From contig JAEWEV010000035.1 in NCBI GenBank assembly GCA_023389155.1, positions 1 through 64,000 on the forward strand: a stretch of DNA of 64,000 nucleotides, in the 5' to 3' direction. This DNA is from Pseudomonadota bacterium. GTDB lineage: Bacteria > Pseudomonadota > Gammaproteobacteria > Burkholderiales > Burkholderiaceae_B. The first letter of the stretch is position 1. Every line of letters starts with the position of its first letter. Of this stretch, positions 52,181-61,184 are shown piece by piece. Both the position numbers and the translations under genes were made by a program. The notes below the pieces were generated by a model. It saw nothing but the letters and a program-made list of their open reading frames with translations. It had not been told where the DNA came from and did not search any database.

Positions 52181-53386
52181 ATGTTAATCAGAAAAACCGT
52201 GTTGGCGGCCGCATCGTGCATGGCGCTTAATGCCTGGGCCGCTGATGTCCCCGAAGTCAAAATCGGCGTACTTACCGACATGTCCGGCACCTATGCATCC
52301 ATGGGTGGGCCCGGGTCCGTTGCCGCCGCCCAGCTTGCCATTGACGAATGTCTTGCCGGCCCCTGCAAGGGCATGAAAATCGAACTGGTTTCTGCAGACA
52401 ACCAGAACAAGGCCGATGTGGGCGCCGCCAAGGCACGTGAATGGTTTGACCGCCAGGGTGTTACTGCCATTGCCGACCTGACCAATTCGGCCGTCGCCCT
52501 GGCCGTGCAGAATGTGGCCAAAGAGAAAAACAGGATTGCGCTCTTTTCGGGACCCGCCACGACTGCACTAACCAATAAGTCCTGCTCTCCGGTGGGTTTT
52601 CACTGGATGTTCGATACCTACTCGCAGTCTGTTGGCGGCGCCAAAGCCACGGTACAGGCTGGCGGCAAATCCTGGTACTTTCTGACAGTCGATTATGCAT
52701 TTGGCCATTCGCTGGAGGCCGATACCGCAAAAATGGTTGAAAAACTGGGCGGGTCTGTTGTCGGCCAGGTACGGCATCCGCTGAACAACAGTGATTACGC
52801 GTCCTTCCTGCTGCAGGCACAAAGCAGCAATGCCCAGGTGGTGGCACTGGCTAACGGCGGACAGGACACGGTCAATTCCGTCAAACAGGCCAAGGAGTTC
52901 GGCATCACCGCCGGCGACCAGCGGCTGGTTGCCTTGCTCATTTTCCTGTCCGACCTGCGCGCCCTGGGTAACGAAAATGCACAAGGCCTGACCTACGTGG
53001 ATGGCTTCTACTGGGACTTTGACGATGGTACGCGCACATGGTCAGACCGCTTTGCCAAAGCCTTCAAGGGCCTGAAACCCACCATGACACAGGCCGGCGT
53101 GTATTCAAGCGTGCTGCATTACCTCAAGGCTGTCGCGGCTGCCGGGACCACAGATGGTGAGAAAGTCGCCCAGGAGATGCGCAAGCTGCCCATCGAGGAT
53201 CCGATCATGCATAACGCCTCCATCCGCGCCGACGGCCGTGTGATCCACGATATGTATCTTTACGAAGTCAAAAAGCCGGAAGAGAAAAAAAGCGAGTGGG
53301 ATTACTCGAAACTGCTCGCGACCATTCCGGCTGAAGAGGCCTTTCAGCCCCTGTCAGACTCTACCTGCCCTCTTGTAAAAAACTAA
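52181..53386 (+). CDS. ABC transporter periplasmic binding protein (orphan)
   Basis: This is an HAAT-type solute-binding protein of 401 residues. The signal peptide ends near AWA-AD (about residue 20) and the mature protein begins PEVKIGVLTDMSGTYASMGGPGS. It has the typical four-Cys pattern of some members (CLAGPC, SCSP, STCPLV). CAGGAG precedes the start. No permease or ATPase gene is adjacent; instead mmsA follows 12 bp later. It must either borrow a transporter encoded elsewhere or act as a sensor. The ligand is unknown. Confidence 0.9.
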   Translation: MLIRKTVLAAASCMALNAWAADVPEVKIGVLTDMSGTYASMGGPGSVAAAQLAIDECLAGPCKGMKIELVSADNQNKADVGAAKAREWFDRQGVTAIADLTNSAVALAVQNVAKEKNRIALFSGPATTALTNKSCSPVGFHWMFDTYSQSVGGAKATVQAGGKSWYFLTVDYAFGHSLEADTAKMVEKLGGSVVGQVRHPLNNSDYASFLLQAQSSNAQVVALANGGQDTVNSVKQAKEFGITAGDQRLVALLIFLSDLRALGNENAQGLTYVDGFYWDFDDGTRTWSDRFAKAFKGLKPTMTQAGVYSSVLHYLKAVAAAGTTDGEKVAQEMRKLPIEDPIMHNASIRADGRVIHDMYLYEVKKPEEKKSEWDYSKLLATIPAEEAFQPLSDSTCPLVKN

Positions 53387-53398
53387 AGGATTGAAGTT

Positions 53399-54892
53399 AT
53401 GAGTGCCATACCCAATGTTCCGCTGCTGATCAACGGAAAGAAAGTCCAGTCGTCCGCCACGGAATGGCTGGATGTGCTGAATCCCGCTAACCAGGAGGTC
53501 GTCGCCAGAGTGCCGCTGGCGCCGATACAGGAAGTGGACGAAGCCGTGGCGAGCGCCAAGGCAGCCTACCAGGCCTGGCGCAATACCAGCCAGGGCGCGC
53601 GCATGCGCATCATGCTAAAACTGCAGCAACTGGTGCGTGACAATTCCGCAAAGCTGGCCGAGCTCATTACGCTTGAACACGGCAAAACGCTGCCCGATGC
53701 AGAGGGAGAAGTCGGCCGGGGACTGGAAGTCATCGAGCATGCCTGCTCAATTGTCAGTCTGCAGCTGGGCGAGTATGCAGAAAATGCAGGAACCGGTATT
53801 GATGTCTATACCCTTATCCAGCCTCTGGGCGTATGTGCCGGTATCACTGCCTTCAACTTCCCGGTGATGCTTCCCTGCTTTATGTTCCCGATTGCGGTCG
53901 CTTGCGGAAACACCTTCGTCCTCAAGCCGTCGGAACAGGATCCCAGCGCCTCGCTGTATCTGGCAGAGCTTGCACTCGAAGCCGGTCTGCCACCCGGTGT
54001 GCTGAACGTGGTTCACGGCGGCCCCGATGTCGCCAACTATCTTTGCGAACATCCCGACATCAAGGCCGTGTCGTTCATTGGATCCTCGCATGTCGGTACG
54101 CAGATCTATCAACGCGCCTCCAACGCGGGCAAGCGCTGCCAGGCAATGATGGGCGCGAAAAACCACTGCGTGATTCTGCCCGATGCGGACAAGGAAGTCG
54201 CGCTCAACCAGCTGGTAGGTGCTGCCTTCGGCGCAGCCGGTCAGCGCTGCATGGCAACCTCAGTCGCCGTGATGGTCGGCGAAGCGAAGAACTGGATCGA
54301 TGAATTTGTTGAAAAATCGAAAGGCCTGAAAGTCAATGCTGGCAGCGACCGCAAGGCCGATCTGGGACCGCTGGTCTCGCCACGCGCCAAGCAGCGCGTG
54401 GCTCAGCTGATCCAAAGCGGTGTGGACGAAAAAGCCAGCCTGCTGCTTGATGGACGTGACGCCGTAGTCAAAGGCTACGAAAACGGCAATTTTATCGGCC
54501 CCACCATCTTTACCGATGTCAAAGACAGCATGGCGATTTATCGTGAGGAGATTTTCGGCCCGGTCCTGTGCATTGTCTGCGTTGATACGCTGCAAGAGGC
54601 GGTGGAGTTTGTCAACCGCAATCCCAATGGCAACGGCGTAGCGATATTCACACAGAGCGGTGGCAATGCCCGGTATTTCCAGAACAATATTGATGTTGGC
54701 CAGATCGGTATCAATATTCCCATCCCCGTGCCGGTGGCGTGGTTCAGTTTCACTGGTTCACGTGGATCGAAACTGGGCGATCTGGGACCCAATGGCAAAC
54801 AGGCATTGATGTTCTGGACGCAGACAAAATCCGTGACTGCCCGCTGGGCCTCTCATGACACAGGTGTCAACACCACGATCGCGCAAAAATAA
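53399..54892 (+). CDS. mmsA: CoA-acylating methylmalonate-semialdehyde dehydrogenase
   Basis: This is an NAD- and CoA-dependent aldehyde dehydrogenase of 497 residues. MmsA converts methylmalonate or malonate semialdehyde to propionyl- or acetyl-CoA in valine, inositol and beta-alanine breakdown. Recognisable parts are LINGKKVQSSATEWLDVLNPANQEV, GICAGITAFNFPVMLP-like CAGITAFNFPVMLPCFM, and FGAAGQRCMATSVAV with catalytic Cys284. It is not a BoxD, which has a different motif context. It is co-transcribed with the binding-protein gene and followed by a terminator. Confidence 0.93.
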   Translation: MSAIPNVPLLINGKKVQSSATEWLDVLNPANQEVVARVPLAPIQEVDEAVASAKAAYQAWRNTSQGARMRIMLKLQQLVRDNSAKLAELITLEHGKTLPDAEGEVGRGLEVIEHACSIVSLQLGEYAENAGTGIDVYTLIQPLGVCAGITAFNFPVMLPCFMFPIAVACGNTFVLKPSEQDPSASLYLAELALEAGLPPGVLNVVHGGPDVANYLCEHPDIKAVSFIGSSHVGTQIYQRASNAGKRCQAMMGAKNHCVILPDADKEVALNQLVGAAFGAAGQRCMATSVAVMVGEAKNWIDEFVEKSKGLKVNAGSDRKADLGPLVSPRAKQRVAQLIQSGVDEKASLLLDGRDAVVKGYENGNFIGPTIFTDVKDSMAIYREEIFGPVLCIVCVDTLQEAVEFVNRNPNGNGVAIFTQSGGNARYFQNNIDVGQIGINIPIPVPVAWFSFTGSRGSKLGDLGPNGKQALMFWTQTKSVTARWASHDTGVNTTIAQK

Positions 54893-54926
54893 AAAAATTG
54901 CCGACTTTGTCAGGCTGCCTTTCCCG

Positions 54927-54960
54927 GCCCTGTCTGCCCTTGCGCAGTCAGGGCTTTTTT
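54927..54960 (+). terminator. Terminator after mmsA
   Basis: GCCCTG (54927-54932) with CAGGGC (54949-54954), extended inward by CTGC/GCAG across a T-T mismatch, followed by six T residues. Confidence 0.85.
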
Positions 54961-55069
54961 CCGTATAACCGCCGTATCAGTCCGACACATTTTATAATGG
55001 GGGGTCATTCATATTCATGCAACAATATGGTCATAAACTGTTCATCTTGAATAAGTGAGAAAGCCATCC

Positions 55070-56263
55070 ATGAAAAAAAATATTGACTTGATCTATTTCA
55101 ATGCGGGCGGTGGTCATCGTGCCTCGGCCCGGGCGCTCGAAGCGGTCCTGAAAAACAGTCACCCTCACTGGAACGTCAGACTGGTCAATCTTTTCGAAGT
55201 CCTGGATTCCCGTCAGGTCTACAAACGGGTCACAGGTGTAGCGCCAGAAGAATTCTATAACCGCCAGCTTGCCAAAGGCTGGACCATGGCTATGACCCCG
55301 GAACTGCGTATTCTGCAGGCGTTTATCCGGCTGACACATCAGGTCATGGTCAAGCGTCTGCAGGAGCACTGGATCGAGACCGAGCCGGATATGGTGGTCT
55401 CTCTGGTGCCCAACTTCAACCGCGCCATGTATGAAAGCCTGGTCTCTTCGCTGCCAGGAGTGCCATACGTTACGATCCTCACCGACCTGGCCGACAACGC
55501 CCCGCATTTCTGGATCGAGGAAAATCAGCATCAGCATTTCATTTGTGGTACCGACAAGGCAATGGAACAGGCGCGTGCTCTGGGTCATCCCGATACGCAT
55601 ATTCACGCCAGTTCCGGCATGTTGCTACACCCCGATTTCTATAAAAAGCCCGATATTGACCGGCGTGTGCAGCTCGAAGAGGCTGGCTTTGATCCCGACA
55701 AGCCGGTAGGTCTGGTCATGTTCGGCGGACATGGCTCCAAAACCATGCTCAAAATTGCCCGACAACTGTCAGACGTGCAAATGATTTATATTTGCGGGCA
55801 TAACGCCGCCCTGGCAAAAAAAATCAGCAAATTGCAAACGCGCGCACACAAGCTGGTAGAGGGCTTCACCACGCAAATGGCCGTGTTCATGGAAATGGCC
55901 GATTTCTTTATCGGCAAACCAGGACCGGGCAGTATCAGCGAAGCCATCCGCAAAGATATGCCGGTCATCGTGGTTTGCAACAAGTGGACCATGATCCAGG
56001 AACGCTATAACGGCGACTGGGTCACCAAAAACGGACTGGGAATTGTCCTGGACAGTTTTGCAAAAACCCATGTTGCGGTGCATCGCCTGCTGGACGATCT
56101 TGACAGCTACAAGGCCAGGGTCAGACGCCAGGATAACCGGGCGGTGTTCGAAGTGCCGGGTATTCTGGAACGGATCCTGCAACAGAGCGATCTGTCGGAA
56201 CCGGCTTCCCTGCGGACACCAGACGGGATCAGCGACGTTAGCAACACCACCGGCGCGAGCTGA
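55070..56263 (+). CDS. GT28-type glycosyltransferase, MGDG synthase-like
   Basis: This is a protein of 397 residues resembling monogalactosyldiacylglycerol synthases and MurG-type GT-B enzymes. The N-terminal IDLIYFNAGGGHRASARALE is the glycine-rich acceptor loop. GLVMFGGHGSKTMLKIA starts the donor-binding half, and FIGKPGPGSISEAIRKDMPVIV is the sugar-nucleotide motif. In bacteria such enzymes make glycolipids, sometimes under phosphate starvation. The ATG at 55070 is preceded by GAGAAAG; a GTG at 55055 is possible. It stands alone, so its product can only be guessed. Confidence 0.87.
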   Translation: MKKNIDLIYFNAGGGHRASARALEAVLKNSHPHWNVRLVNLFEVLDSRQVYKRVTGVAPEEFYNRQLAKGWTMAMTPELRILQAFIRLTHQVMVKRLQEHWIETEPDMVVSLVPNFNRAMYESLVSSLPGVPYVTILTDLADNAPHFWIEENQHQHFICGTDKAMEQARALGHPDTHIHASSGMLLHPDFYKKPDIDRRVQLEEAGFDPDKPVGLVMFGGHGSKTMLKIARQLSDVQMIYICGHNAALAKKISKLQTRAHKLVEGFTTQMAVFMEMADFFIGKPGPGSISEAIRKDMPVIVVCNKWTMIQERYNGDWVTKNGLGIVLDSFAKTHVAVHRLLDDLDSYKARVRRQDNRAVFEVPGILERILQQSDLSEPASLRTPDGISDVSNTTGAS

Positions 56264-56284
56264 CCCGGATGGGTCCGGCGGGTT

Positions 56285-57490
56285 TCAATTGCCGCTCATG
56301 GGGATATTGAGGTTAAACTGCAGCAAACCGGTATCGCTGCGTACCGCCCGCTGTGCCTTGAGTTTCAGCAGGACTGACTCCAGCTGGTAACTTTGTTCCA
56401 GCCCGAAGAGCTGCTCCGCCGTGCCATTCATCACGTGGCTGTTTTCAAACAGGCCGGATACCTGAGACTTCGCATCCAGGGGATAGGTCAGCTTCACCTG
56501 ATTGCGAACGACGCGATCGGCCACCGGATCCTGAGACAACCGAGATAGATCCATATAGTGCGCACTGGTCAGCTCATTGGAAAACTGCAATGACGCCAGA
56601 TCAAATACCTTGGCGCGATAAGCGAGCATCGAACGCCAGTTAGCCTTATCCTCGTATTTCCCGGCATTGACGGTCACGCGCAGATCGCCCATGTCATCCA
56701 TCGCGTAACTGGTTCCCAGTCCGATATTTTTCAGCGACCGCGCCAGCTGCACCTGGGAGTCAATTGATGCCACGTCGCTCAGTCCATAACGGACTGCCGT
56801 ATTGGTCGCGCCCGAACCAAAATTGAAACCCGTTTCGTCGCCCGACGCTGCCGAATAATCCATGGCACCGGCAGTCGTTGAATACGCGAGCTGGTGGCCA
56901 TCGATAAACCAGCTGTCCTGCGCCCCGTCCGGTTGTCTGCTCAGCTGCATGCCGCCGATGCGAAATCCTGCCTGGCCGATATTGCTTACCACCTGGTTCG
57001 ACCCCAGGGACAGTTTGTTACGCTCCTCGGTTGTCAGGCTCCAGGCTTGTGCGCCCGTAGTAAAGGTCTGTACCGGTTTGAGCGTGATCCGCGACGATTG
57101 TCGTCGCAGCGTCATGGGCGACTGATTTGCAATCAGATCACTGATACGGGTTTCATAATGGTAGTCTTCCCAGTTATCCACACCACGCAGGGCATCGGCA
57201 GTGACAAGTTGCTCCAGGGGGACCGCTTCGCCAGGCTCCGGCGGCGGCAGTGGCTCATCAACCGGGAGCAGGATAATCTTGGTTTTTTCAGGATCAAACG
57301 ACCAGGATGGGGCGGAATCGGCCCACAACGAATCGGGCGCCCCGTGTTTAATGACCTGATCGGCCGCCGGGGCATCGTCACCCATTGCATAAGTCACGGT
57401 CTGGGCGACCAGTGGAGCCCCGGGGTAAATCAGAAAAACAATAAGGGAAGCAAATGTCAATCGGACGCTGAAACCTGTCAGAATTTTCAT
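56285..57490 (-). CDS. Exported protein of unknown function, beta-rich
   Basis: This is a protein of 401 residues with a signal peptide (MKILTGFSVRLTFASLIVFL..., cleavage near LVAQ-TV). A proline-rich segment (about 80-95) is followed by about 250 residues of alternating polar and hydrophobic strands, such as LGTSYAMDDMGDLRVTVNAGKYED and NQVKLTYPLDAKSQVSGLFEN. These suggest an outer-membrane beta-barrel or beta-rich secreted protein. It ends QFNLNIPMSGN, without the usual C-terminal Phe of barrels. I recognise no family. It is convergent with the glycosyltransferase gene (21-bp gap). Confidence 0.75.
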   Translation of the reverse strand: MKILTGFSVRLTFASLIVFLIYPGAPLVAQTVTYAMGDDAPAADQVIKHGAPDSLWADSAPSWSFDPEKTKIILLPVDEPLPPPEPGEAVPLEQLVTADALRGVDNWEDYHYETRISDLIANQSPMTLRRQSSRITLKPVQTFTTGAQAWSLTTEERNKLSLGSNQVVSNIGQAGFRIGGMQLSRQPDGAQDSWFIDGHQLAYSTTAGAMDYSAASGDETGFNFGSGATNTAVRYGLSDVASIDSQVQLARSLKNIGLGTSYAMDDMGDLRVTVNAGKYEDKANWRSMLAYRAKVFDLASLQFSNELTSAHYMDLSRLSQDPVADRVVRNQVKLTYPLDAKSQVSGLFENSHVMNGTAEQLFGLEQSYQLESVLLKLKAQRAVRSDTGLLQFNLNIPMSGN

Positions 57491-57542
57491 TCACACCAGC
57501 CTGGTTCAGAACAAGAATAAAGGTAATACGACAGATCCAATA

Positions 57543-58304
57543 TTAAAACCGGTCGCGCAAGCTGATCAAGGCGTTTTTGTAAACAGAAAGATCAACGCCG
57601 ACGCCAACAAAGCTGACCCCCATGTCGATATAACGTTTCGCATCGTCGGGCACAATGGCAAGAATTCCGCTGGCCTTACCGGCGGCAGTCGCGACCTCGT
57701 GAACATGACGAATGGCGGCCTGCACGTCCGGGTGCTGGGGTTGCCCCAAGCATCCGTAGGCAGCAGACAGATCGGAAGGGCCGATGAAAACCGCGTCCAC
57801 TCCCTTTGTCGCAACAATTTCTTCTGCCGCTTCGACGCCTGCCCGGCTTTCAATCTGCAATATGACGCCAATGTTCTCATTAACACATTTGAAATAATCA
57901 GGTTCGGTTCCATAAGCACTGGCGCGCGTCATGCCTGCGACGCCGCGCACGCCATCGGGCGGATAGCGGGTAGCCGCGACCGCATACTCGGCCTGCTCAC
58001 GCGACTCAATAAAGGGTATCAGCAAATTGTAGAAACCGATATCCAGATATTGTTTGATCAGCGTCTGCTCATTGACCGGGGGCCGACCGATGGCTGCGCT
58101 GCTGCTCGCATTGATCGCCTGCAGTTGCGACATCATTAACGGAATATCGTTGGGCGCGTGTTCCCCGTCTATCAGGAGCCAGTCATACCCGCATACGCCG
58201 GCCATTTCTGCGAGCATGGGATGGGATGTACTCAACCACATGCCCAACACGGTTTCACGTGCATGCAGCTTCTGTCGGAAAAGATTCGGTATTTGCAATT
58301 TCAT
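57543..58304 (-). CDS. hpaI: HpcH/HpaI-family class II pyruvate aldolase
   Basis: This is a metal-dependent aldolase of 253 residues. Motifs are GMWLSTSHPMLAEMAGVCGYDWLLIDGEHAPND (catalytic His), IGRPPVNEQTLIKQYLDIG, ILQIESRAGVEAAEEI (metal Glu) and VFIGPSDLSAAYG (metal Asp). HpaI cleaves 4-hydroxy-2-oxoheptanedioate to pyruvate and succinate semialdehyde; GarL-type activity on a sugar acid is an alternative. The gene directly upstream on the same strand encodes a succinate-semialdehyde dehydrogenase, which would consume its product. Confidence 0.88.
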   Translation of the reverse strand: MKLQIPNLFRQKLHARETVLGMWLSTSHPMLAEMAGVCGYDWLLIDGEHAPNDIPLMMSQLQAINASSSAAIGRPPVNEQTLIKQYLDIGFYNLLIPFIESREQAEYAVAATRYPPDGVRGVAGMTRASAYGTEPDYFKCVNENIGVILQIESRAGVEAAEEIVATKGVDAVFIGPSDLSAAYGCLGQPQHPDVQAAIRHVHEVATAAGKASGILAIVPDDAKRYIDMGVSFVGVGVDLSVYKNALISLRDRF

Positions 58305-58381
58305 GGTAAATGGTCAACGGGGCCGGTAAGATTAAAGAAAGCGTCTGGCGGTGCTGCAGGCGGGTCGGACCCGCCTGCTCA

Positions 58382-59827
58382 TCAGATTCCGCCCATCAGC
58401 ATGTATTTGATGACCAGATAATCATCTATACCGTAATGCGAACCTTCACGCCCTAACCCGGACTGTTTCACGCCGCCAAAGGGCGCCACTTCGGTTGAGA
58501 TCAGACCGGTGTTGATACCCACAATACCGTATTCGAGTTGCTCGGCGACGCGCCAGACGCGTCCAAGGTCACGCGCATAGAAATACGCTGCCAGTCCGAA
58601 CTCGGTATCATTGGCCATGCGAATGACATCGTCGTCGGTCGCAAATTTGAATACCGGGGCGAGCGGGCCAAAGGTTTCCTCCCGGGCGAACGCCATATCC
58701 TGCGTGGCGTTGGCAATAACGGTGGGCTCAAAGAACAGTCCCCCCAACTTGCTACGCTTGCCGCCGGTCAGCACTTTAGCCTTGTGTCCCAGGGCATCGC
58801 TGATATGGCTTTCCACCTTTTCAACTGCCTTCTCGTCAATCAGCGGGCCGATCTGCACATTTTTGCCTGTGCCGTCACCGACCACGAGTTTTTCCACGGC
58901 AGCCACCAGTTTTTTCGTGAATTCCTTGTACACGCCTTCCTGCACGTAGATCCGATTCGCGCAAACGCAAGTCTGACCGGCATTGCGATACTTGGAAATC
59001 ATCGCGCCTTCCACGGCTGCATCAATATCGGCATCGTCGAACACGATAAATGGCGCATTGCCACCCAGTTCCATGGATACTTTCTTGATTGTGCTGGCGG
59101 ACTGCTCCATCAGGATACGCCCCACTTCGGTAGAGCCAGTGAAACTGACTTTGCGTACCAGCGGGTTGCTGCAGAGCTCCTTGCCGATTTCCGAAGAATT
59201 GCCTGTTATCAGTGACATGACGCCCGCGGGGATACCCGCCTTTTCCGCCAGCTCGATCAGCGCGAGTGCAGTCAGCGGCGTTTGCGATGCCGGTTTGATA
59301 ACCACGGTGCACCCGGCGGCCAGCGCAGGCGCGACCTTACGTGTAATCATGGCGGCGGGAAAATTCCATGGCGTGATTGCTGCACACACGCCAATCGGCT
59401 CCTTGCTGACCACGATACGCTGCGAGGTCTGGGGAGCCGGGATCGTGTCGCCATAGACGCGCTTGCCCTCCTCGGCAAACCATTCCACAAAGGACGCGGC
59501 ATAGGTAACTTCGCCTTTGGCTTCTGCCAGTGGCTTACCCTGCTCTGTTGTCATGATCAGCGCCAGATCGTCTGCATTCTCGTTGATGAGCACAAACCAT
59601 TTACGCAAAATGGCAGAGCGTTCCTTCGCGGTCAATCCCTTCCATGCCGGCCATGCCTTGTTGGCCGCCTTGATGGCATCGGCGGTTTCCTTCTTGCCAA
59701 GTTTCGGAACGGTACCAACACGCTTGCCTGTGGCCGGATTGCTGACTTCGATGACCTCCTTGCCACCGACCCATTTACCGTTGATATAACATTTGTCCTT
59801 AAGAAGACTGGCATTCCTGAGCTTCAT
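58382..59827 (-). CDS. gabD: NAD(P)-dependent succinate-semialdehyde dehydrogenase
   Basis: This is an aldehyde dehydrogenase of 481 residues that oxidises succinate semialdehyde to succinate. The GabD-like N-terminus LRNASLLKDKCYINGKWVGG, ITPWNFPAAMITRKVAPALAAGC, ELGGNAPFIVFDDADID (catalytic Glu) and RNAGQTCVCANRIYVQ with catalytic Cys287 and neighbouring Cys289 are present, as is the C-terminal GVKQSGLGREGSHYGIDDYLVIKY. It is 77 bp upstream of hpaI and probably in one operon. With it, it would complete the last steps of a homoprotocatechuate-type pathway. Confidence 0.93.
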   Translation of the reverse strand: MKLRNASLLKDKCYINGKWVGGKEVIEVSNPATGKRVGTVPKLGKKETADAIKAANKAWPAWKGLTAKERSAILRKWFVLINENADDLALIMTTEQGKPLAEAKGEVTYAASFVEWFAEEGKRVYGDTIPAPQTSQRIVVSKEPIGVCAAITPWNFPAAMITRKVAPALAAGCTVVIKPASQTPLTALALIELAEKAGIPAGVMSLITGNSSEIGKELCSNPLVRKVSFTGSTEVGRILMEQSASTIKKVSMELGGNAPFIVFDDADIDAAVEGAMISKYRNAGQTCVCANRIYVQEGVYKEFTKKLVAAVEKLVVGDGTGKNVQIGPLIDEKAVEKVESHISDALGHKAKVLTGGKRSKLGGLFFEPTVIANATQDMAFAREETFGPLAPVFKFATDDDVIRMANDTEFGLAAYFYARDLGRVWRVAEQLEYGIVGINTGLISTEVAPFGGVKQSGLGREGSHYGIDDYLVIKYMLMGGI

Positions 59828-60085
59828 GGGTTAACTCCTGATTCTGATATTCAATGATTTTGATTCTGGATGATTACATGACTGATTGTTAAAGAGTACC
59901 ATATCCCCGTTCTGATCCGGCATCCACGCAAGCTGACCATTTCGGAAACAGAATAGGCAGGCTGTCTATCAAATTGCATCATATACTTTCGGTAAAAAAT
60001 ATACTCATTGCATACGCCATATTACTGCGCACGCAGGCAAGTATAATGACTATTCCCTGAACCTGATAATGTTGCCTGAAGCCCC

Positions 60086-60424
60086 ATGCTGTTATCCCTT
60101 CTCGTCATTGCAGCCTGTTACATCGTTGGCGAAGGCATCAGCCATTTCCTGCCTTTACCATTCCCTGGCCCTGTCGTGGGGCTGTTTTTGCTGCTGCTCC
60201 TGTTCAAGCTGCGTCCCACACTGTTCACCCTCATGGCAAAACACATTCCGCCGCTCCTGTCTCATCTGGCCCTGCTCTTTCTGCCCGCCACGGCGGGCAT
60301 CATGGTGAGCTACACCCTGCTGGACGGATACTGGCCGGCGGTCATCGTTGCCGTCATTGTCAGTACCGTGCTTTCTCTGGTGTTGAGCGCGGTGATATTT
60401 CGCCATGCGCAGCGAGACCGATGA
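60086..60424 (+). CDS. lrgA: CidA/LrgA-family holin-like protein
   Basis: This is an inner-membrane protein of 112 residues with four predicted helices. IAACYIVGEGISHFLPLPFPGPVVGLFLLLLLF and ALLFLPATAGIMV are the family hallmarks. LrgA/CidA proteins are related to holins and influence autolysis and export of small metabolites such as pyruvate. The lrgB-like gene follows on the same strand, beginning 28 bp after its stop or overlapping it if an upstream start is used. Confidence 0.92.
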   Translation: MLLSLLVIAACYIVGEGISHFLPLPFPGPVVGLFLLLLLFKLRPTLFTLMAKHIPPLLSHLALLFLPATAGIMVSYTLLDGYWPAVIVAVIVSTVLSLVLSAVIFRHAQRDR

Positions 60425-60452
60425 TGATACCGACCCTACCCAGGTTACGACC

Positions 60453-61136
60453 ATGTTTGTTCTGATCGGTTTACTCCTCACCCTCGCGGCCTATGCATTC
60501 GCGTCGTGGCTTTTTACCCGCAGTGGTCACTTTCCTCTGCTCAATCCGGTACTCACCGCAACGACACTTATCATTGCTGTACTGTGGCTGAGCGGCCTGG
60601 ATTACAGTCGCTATATGGAAGGTGCCCGCTATCTGTCCATATTGCTGGGGCCTGCCACGGTTGCCCTTGCGGTGCCAATCGCGATGCACGGCAGGACAAT
60701 AAAAAAGCGGCTGCGCCCCATCGCCCTCACTCTGATTACCTCCTCGCTAGCCGCTGTTGTCTCATCTGTGGGCGTAGCATGGATAATGGGCGCAGACCGC
60801 AGCATTCTTGTCGGACTGTCGGTCAAGGCGGCCACGATGCCTATCGCACTTGAACTGGCCAGCTCACTGGGGGGCGTGATCCCACTGACGGCTGCATTTG
60901 TCTTTTTCACCGGCATTCTGGGTGCAACAATCGGTCCACTGATATTCAAATGGATGAAGCTGGAGCGCGATGATGTGCGCGGCCTTGCCATGGGAATTAC
61001 CTCGCACGCAATCGGCACCGCCACGGAGTTCAAGCACAGTCAGGAAGCGGGTTCCTATGCCAGCCTGGGCATGAGCCTGAACGGCATACTTACCGCCATT
61101 ATGATTCCTGTCCTGTTTTTTCTATTCTTCGGATAA
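60453..61136 (+). CDS. lrgB: CidB/LrgB-family membrane protein
   Basis: This is an inner-membrane protein of 227 residues with about six to seven helices. NPVLTATTLIIAVLWLSGLDYSRYMEGARYLSILLGPATVALAVP and ITSHAIGTATEF are characteristic of LrgB. It is the partner of the LrgA-like protein. The start at 60453 puts a hydrophobic helix at the N-terminus after CAGG; an in-frame ATG at 60405 would add 16 charged residues and overlap lrgA. Confidence 0.92.
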   Translation: MFVLIGLLLTLAAYAFASWLFTRSGHFPLLNPVLTATTLIIAVLWLSGLDYSRYMEGARYLSILLGPATVALAVPIAMHGRTIKKRLRPIALTLITSSLAAVVSSVGVAWIMGADRSILVGLSVKAATMPIALELASSLGGVIPLTAAFVFFTGILGATIGPLIFKWMKLERDDVRGLAMGITSHAIGTATEFKHSQEAGSYASLGMSLNGILTAIMIPVLFFLFFG

Positions 61137-61184
61137 TCACATCCGCCCGCGGCCCGGCCATGTCACTATGTTGCGCCGGGATGA

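Noticed and set aside
53399..54892. The aldehyde dehydrogenase as BoxD
   Set aside because: Its N-terminus, active-site context FGAAGQRCMATS and length follow MmsA, and it is under a different regulator, 18 kb from boxA.
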